Positions 27,300-29,562 of a stretch of DNA of 29,562 bases are shown here, one piece after another. The stretch spans positions 1 to 29,562 of the forward strand of contig QMZZ01000001.1 in the NCBI GenBank assembly GCA_003663445.1, given 5' to 3'. The notes under the pieces were generated by a model that saw nothing but the letters and a program-made list of their open reading frames with translations, searched no databases and was not told the origin of the DNA. A program made the position numbers and the translations under genes. How positions within the stretch are numbered: the stretch's first letter is position 1; each line of letters opens with the position of its first letter. Source of the stretch: Candidatus Aenigmatarchaeota archaeon. Its GTDB lineage: Archaea > Aenigmatarchaeota > Aenigmatarchaeia > QMZP01.

Positions 27300-27564
27300 T
27301 TTCCACCTCCTCAAACACATCTGGAAACCATTTTTTGATTTTTTCGATACACCACTCAAGAGTAGCTATTCTTCTTTTTAAAAATGCAATTTCTAATCCA
27401 CTTGCTATTTTTATGCTTTTTTCCCAGTATTCTATCTCTTGTATAATTTCCTTAATTAATCCCCGAACTGCGGATTTGACATCGGGATAAGCATATAAAG
27501 GCACTCCTCTGTTTTTTACCCAGAATCGTTTTGATTCATTCAGCGGTTCATTCTTTTCTGGCAT
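27283..27564 (-). CDS. WFP paralogue 1
   Basis: A 93-residue protein with a central KSAVRGLIKEIIQEIEYW and end CIEKIKKWFPDVFEEVENE. The SAVxGLxxEI and KWFPxVFEE segments match paralogue 2. The tail codons again supply the Shine-Dalgarno for the next gene. Starts 17 bases inside the 52-residue gene. Confidence 0.6.
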   Translation of the reverse strand: MPEKNEPLNESKRFWVKNRGVPLYAYPDVKSAVRGLIKEIIQEIEYWEKSIKIASGLEIAFLKRRIATLEWCIEKIKKWFPDVFEEVENEQTA

Positions 27565-27706
27565 TTCTCTTTTCCTCCTTCCAACATGGATATCGCGGAC
27601 AAGAGGGATAAGGACATTGTTTCATCTTTTTCATTTCTTCACATTGCTCTTTTGTCGGTGGTAAATCCCAACAGCCAGCATATTCATTCCAAATATATCC
27701 TTTCAT
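27548..27706 (-). CDS. Cys-rich mini protein
   Basis: A 52-residue protein with five Cys (AGCWDLPP, EQCEEM, KQCPYPSCPRYPCWK) and a basic tail; likely zinc-binding. Starts in an ATGA overlap with the DnaJ-type gene. A longer upstream in-frame extension exists but is contradicted by the zinc gene in the other frame. Confidence 0.6.
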   Translation of the reverse strand: MKGYIWNEYAGCWDLPPTKEQCEEMKKMKQCPYPSCPRYPCWKEEKRNARKE

Positions 27707-27846
27707 TTCCCGCACCATATCAAGGACGGGCCCCAGTGGCCCAGTCCCCCGCAGGCGGGACACCTGTGGAGCATCCCGTCCTTTCCCCGCTGGACTCCGC
27801 TCCCGCCGCATGCGGGGCAGGGTCTCGGCCACGGTCTAAAGGTCAT
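27703..27846 (-). CDS. DnaJ-type zinc-knuckle mini protein
   Basis: A 47-residue protein with two CPACGG repeats (RPCPACGGSGVQRG, LHRCPACGGLGHWG), the zinc part of DnaJ without the J domain. GGAGGTGAT lies before the ATG. Such fingers often bind unfolded protein or nucleic acid. A near copy of its middle survives out of frame in the gene at 26452. Confidence 0.75.
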   Translation of the reverse strand: MTFRPWPRPCPACGGSGVQRGKDGMLHRCPACGGLGHWGPSLIWCGK

Positions 27847-27866
27847 GTCTTATCACCTCCATTATA

Positions 27867-28076
27867 TTACCACAGGCCACCTATGCTGTTCTTCACGAAC
27901 CTGATTATCGCCCTCGTTTGTGATGCCGTGAAGACCAGCACCGTGTCCTCGTTCTCCTTATCCGGCTTGAAGAACCTGATCACCAGGTGGCCATGGCTGT
28001 TGTAGCTTACCTGAATCGCACTCTCCGGGTCTATCACGGTCTTCTTGACCTTGGACTTTCTCTCTATTATCTCCAT
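27867..28076 (-). CDS. Small beta protein
   Basis: A 69-residue protein with strands SAIQVSYNSHGHLVIRFFK and DTVLVFTASQ, then a helix TRAIIRFVKN. GGGAGGTGAT precedes the ATG. Composition would suit nucleic acid binding; no family recognised. Confidence 0.55.
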   Translation of the reverse strand: MEIIERKSKVKKTVIDPESAIQVSYNSHGHLVIRFFKPDKENEDTVLVFTASQTRAIIRFVKNSIGGLW

Positions 28077-28123
28077 TCTATCACCTCCCTTTCTCGCTCC
28101 CCTGGCCTCGGCCGTTTGGGGGC

Positions 28124-28291
28124 CTACCCGGCCTCGCCGACCGTGATCTCAGCTTCTGGCGTGTAGCTGTCCAAGTAAGTAAACAAGACATGCAGTAGCT
28201 TTATCGCAGCTATCGAGACGTCAGACAGCGAAACCTCCCGTATCCTGAGCGCACAGCTTCCATTCCTGAATTCGAACTTTATCTCCCCCAT
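28124..28291 (-). CDS. Small alpha/beta protein
   Basis: A 55-residue protein: strand pair (IKFEFRNGSCALRIREVSL) then helix (SIAAIKLLHVLFTYLDSY). GGAGGTA precedes the ATG. It overlaps the 56-residue gene by 13 bases. Unknown family. Confidence 0.55.
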   Translation of the reverse strand: MGEIKFEFRNGSCALRIREVSLSDVSIAAIKLLHVLFTYLDSYTPEAEITVGEAG

Positions 28292-28449
28292 TTCCTGTAC
28301 CTCCTCAGCGTCCTTATTACCTCGGCCTCCTCTCTCTTTGCCAGCTCCTCGAGAGCCAGCCTGAGCACCTCCTTCACCTGGGCTATGCTCAGGTTCACCT
28401 TTCCGCCCTCTTTCAGGGCTATCCTTCTCGCGAGGTCGTTCAGGTTCAT
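28279..28449 (-). CDS. Helical protein, phage-type IAQVKEVL family
   Basis: A 56-residue protein (LNDLARRIALKEGGKVNLSI, then AQVKEVLRLALEELAKREEA). The LAxxIAxxEGxKxxxxIAQVKEVLxxAL pattern is known from small early proteins of phages; their role is not established. GGAGGTGAT precedes the ATG. Confidence 0.6.
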   Translation of the reverse strand: MNLNDLARRIALKEGGKVNLSIAQVKEVLRLALEELAKREEAEVIRTLRRYRKWGR

Positions 28450-28460
28450 GCTATCACCTC

Positions 28461-28556
28461 CTATTCCTTTTCTCCGAAGTCGAGCAGGATGGTTGCCTCA
28501 CCCAGCTTCACTTCCAGCTTCCCGCTCACCTTCACTTTTGCCTTTTTCCTTTTCAT
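28461..28556 (-). CDS. 31-residue basic-acidic peptide
   Basis: A peptide with a KRKKAKVKVSGKLEVK hairpin then ATILLDFGEKE. GGAGGG is present before its ATG, though it starts 59 bases inside the OB-fold gene in another frame. This is unusually deep, so the gene is less certain than its neighbours. Confidence 0.45.
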   Translation of the reverse strand: MKRKKAKVKVSGKLEVKLGEATILLDFGEKE

Positions 28557-28947
28557 ACCAAACACCCTCCTTTATCCAGAGCTCGAACTGGTCCGCGAGC
28601 CTTTTCACCTGCCTGACCCTCTCCTCGTAGATCATTCCGTTCACTCCAGACAGAAGTATTGTCGCGTCCCTGAGGGCGGACATCCTGATCATCCTCTCCT
28701 CCCTGCCGTCCAGGTCAGCTTTCTCCTCCTGAACCTCCTCGGCGGATATTATGCGTGGATACTTCCCCTCGAGGATCTCTACTTTCAACTTTTTCCCGGG
28801 CTTCAGCAGCCCGAAAAGGGCCTTGTCCCAGACGTAAAAGACATCCCCGTTTGACTTCACGATCAGGTAGTCGTTCCCGGACTCGGTTCTCTTTTTGGTT
28901 ATATCCGACACGGTTATCGTTCTCGTTCCCATGTTTTTCTCAGGCAT
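28498..28947 (-). CDS. OB-fold single-stranded-DNA-binding-like protein
   Basis: A 149-residue protein. Residues about 6-70 have an OB-fold layout (RTITVSDITKKRTESGNDYL, IVKSNGDVFYVWDKAL, KKLKVEILEGKYPRIISAEE) like SSB-like proteins in phage operons. Residues 84-125 form a helical part (RMIRMSALRDATILLSGVNG). It should bind single-stranded DNA during replication. The ATG overlaps the SWIM gene by eight bases. A second ATG five codons on is possible. Confidence 0.65.
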   Translation of the reverse strand: MPEKNMGTRTITVSDITKKRTESGNDYLIVKSNGDVFYVWDKALFGLLKPGKKLKVEILEGKYPRIISAEEVQEEKADLDGREERMIRMSALRDATILLSGVNGMIYEERVRQVKRLADQFELWIKEGVWYEKEKGKSEGEREAGSEAG

Positions 28948-29218
28948 ATCCCAACCTCCTCATTTTTATGTATTCCGTGACCGCGAGGATGTGGGAGCAG
29001 ACCAGGCCCTTGGTTCTGTTGTACTGGCAGGAGCACCTGAAGAAGCTGCCGTCCGAGGTGACCTCGTAGGTCGTTTTGTTGTATCCCGGGATGGGCCTGA
29101 CTATCCAGGATTTGGGGCCGACCTGAACCACACAGCCGTTCTCTATGAAGGCCCGAACCTTGTTCCTGACAGATCCGACCATTCCCTTTCCAACCTCGTA
29201 CCTGATTATTTCTTCCAT
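28940..29218 (-). CDS. SWIM zinc-finger protein 2
   Basis: A 92-residue protein with C62-x-C64 (FRCSCQY) and C74-x-H76 (LVCSHIL). The N-terminal half (KVRAFIENGCVVQVGPKSWI) forms the usual beta lead-in. Start 29218 chosen because an upstream extension lies in the winged-helix gene. Second SWIM gene of this genome; it is shorter than that at 22681. Confidence 0.7.
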   Translation of the reverse strand: MEEIIRYEVGKGMVGSVRNKVRAFIENGCVVQVGPKSWIVRPIPGYNKTTYEVTSDGSFFRCSCQYNRTKGLVCSHILAVTEYIKMRRLGYA

Positions 29219-29397
29219 ACCAGCTTCACCCTCCTTGTCTCGAGCATGTTTATCTTGCCGTCCCTCGCGAGTATCTCGCACCACTTCAGGAAGGTCGCGT
29301 AGCTTATCCTGTCCGAGACGAGCTTCCAGACCGCATGTATGCTCTCCGGCTTTTCGAAGCTGCTCACGGCCTCGAGCACAATTTTTGATTTGTTCAT
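29206..29397 (-). CDS. Winged-helix protein at the right end
   Basis: A 63-residue protein (IVLEAVSSFEKPESIHAVWK, ISYATFLKWCEILARDGKIN, RRVKLVWKK) with the helix-helix-wing layout of small DNA-binding regulators. First gene of the right-end operon, leaderless after AATATTTAAAG. It mirrors the winged-helix gene at 162. Confidence 0.65.
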   Translation of the reverse strand: MNKSKIVLEAVSSFEKPESIHAVWKLVSDRISYATFLKWCEILARDGKINMLETRRVKLVWKK

Positions 29398-29430
29398 GTT
29401 AATAATTGTAATAACTAATATTTAAAGTTT
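29398..29430 (-). promoter_or_regulatory. Promoter of the right-end operon
   Basis: CTTTAAATATT on the minus strand at 29417-29427, about 20 bases before the leaderless ATG at 29397. Confidence 0.65.
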
Positions 29431-29562
29431 TCGGTTTTTTTATTTTTTTCTTTTTTTATTTTTTTATTTTTTTTTCCTTTTTTATTTTTTTTAAATAGGG
29501 GGGTATTTGATAAAAGTTTAATAACACTGTTATATTCATATTATGTAATTTTTTACGTGATA
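29431..29562. other. Right end: AT-rich non-coding region with repeats
   Basis: A T-rich tract (29432-29492), a G-rich patch (29498-29503), TTTAATAACACTGTTATAT (29517-29535; inverted match of 53-71) and ATTCATATTATGTAA (29534-29548). The last resembles the direct repeats at 6-20 and 36-50 in the same orientation. If the ends are joined, the three short repeats would be about 30-34 bases apart. Confidence 0.6.

Noticed and set aside
27707..27832. A 94-residue minus-strand frame reading through from 27832 to 27548
   Set aside because: Its first 42 residues lie out of frame over a convincing two-CPACGG zinc gene with its own ribosome-binding site; only the part from 27706 is accepted.
28090..28130. 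GC-rich stem candidate near GGCCTCGGCC
   Set aside because: Pairing is short and ambiguous, and part of it lies at the end of a coding gene.

Overview
The window looks like a complete or nearly complete genome of a virus or virus-like element of a thermophilic archaeon. The archaeal signs are consistent. Many genes have a TATA box of the type TTTAAATA about 25 bases before an ATG with no ribosome-binding site. Genes inside operons use a GGAGGTGAT-type Shine-Dalgarno sequence that matches the archaeal 16S 3' end. Arginine is mostly AGG/AGA and isoleucine mostly ATA. I see no rRNA, tRNA, CRISPR array or transposase. The host lineage cannot be fixed from the sequence; Archaeoglobi or another euryarchaeal thermophile would fit but is a guess. 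I count 79 protein genes, about a third of them under 60 residues, packed with ATGA and TGATG overlaps.

Layout. 1-161: AT-rich end with short direct repeats and an inverted repeat matched at the right end. 162-2187: winged-helix and zinc-ribbon genes, then on the minus strand a DNA methyltransferase led by a ribbon-helix-helix-like gene. 2187-2265: divergent promoter. 2265-7383 (+): probable virion operon, with two related beta-rich proteins that are the best capsid candidates, a decoration-like protein, a fibre-like protein, coiled-coil proteins and an Ig-domain adhesin-like protein. 7509-13308 (-): a parallel beta-helix protein, then a long run of small membrane proteins and membrane-anchored Ig-like proteins, probably envelope or surface components. 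13352-14989 (+): membrane proteins, a prealbumin-like domain and a membrane-anchored trypsin-like protease. 14964-21455 (-): a YodL-like protein, two tail-anchored PEGA-like paralogues, a GT2 glycosyltransferase, a three-gene group of possible coat or nucleoprotein genes, a coiled-coil protein and small zinc-finger genes.

21456-25482 is the most striking part. A gene-free stretch carries 16 copies of GGTTTMC in four blocks of alternating orientation. Seven more copies sit directly before a helix-turn-helix gene at 23216, one of them between its TATA box and its ATG. This looks like an iteron-type origin or segregation site with its own binding protein. 25463-29397 (-) is a long early-type operon read inward from the right end: winged helix, SWIM zinc finger, OB-fold (SSB-like) protein, many tiny proteins, three tandem paralogues, DnaJ-type zinc knuckles, RNase H and a Holliday-junction-resolvase-like nuclease.

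Taken together, the element modifies its DNA, carries SSB, RNase H and resolvase accessories, and makes a membrane-rich particle. I find no polymerase, helicase, packaging ATPase, terminase or portal, and no Walker A motif in any gene, so replication must rest on host enzymes and an initiation system I do not recognise.
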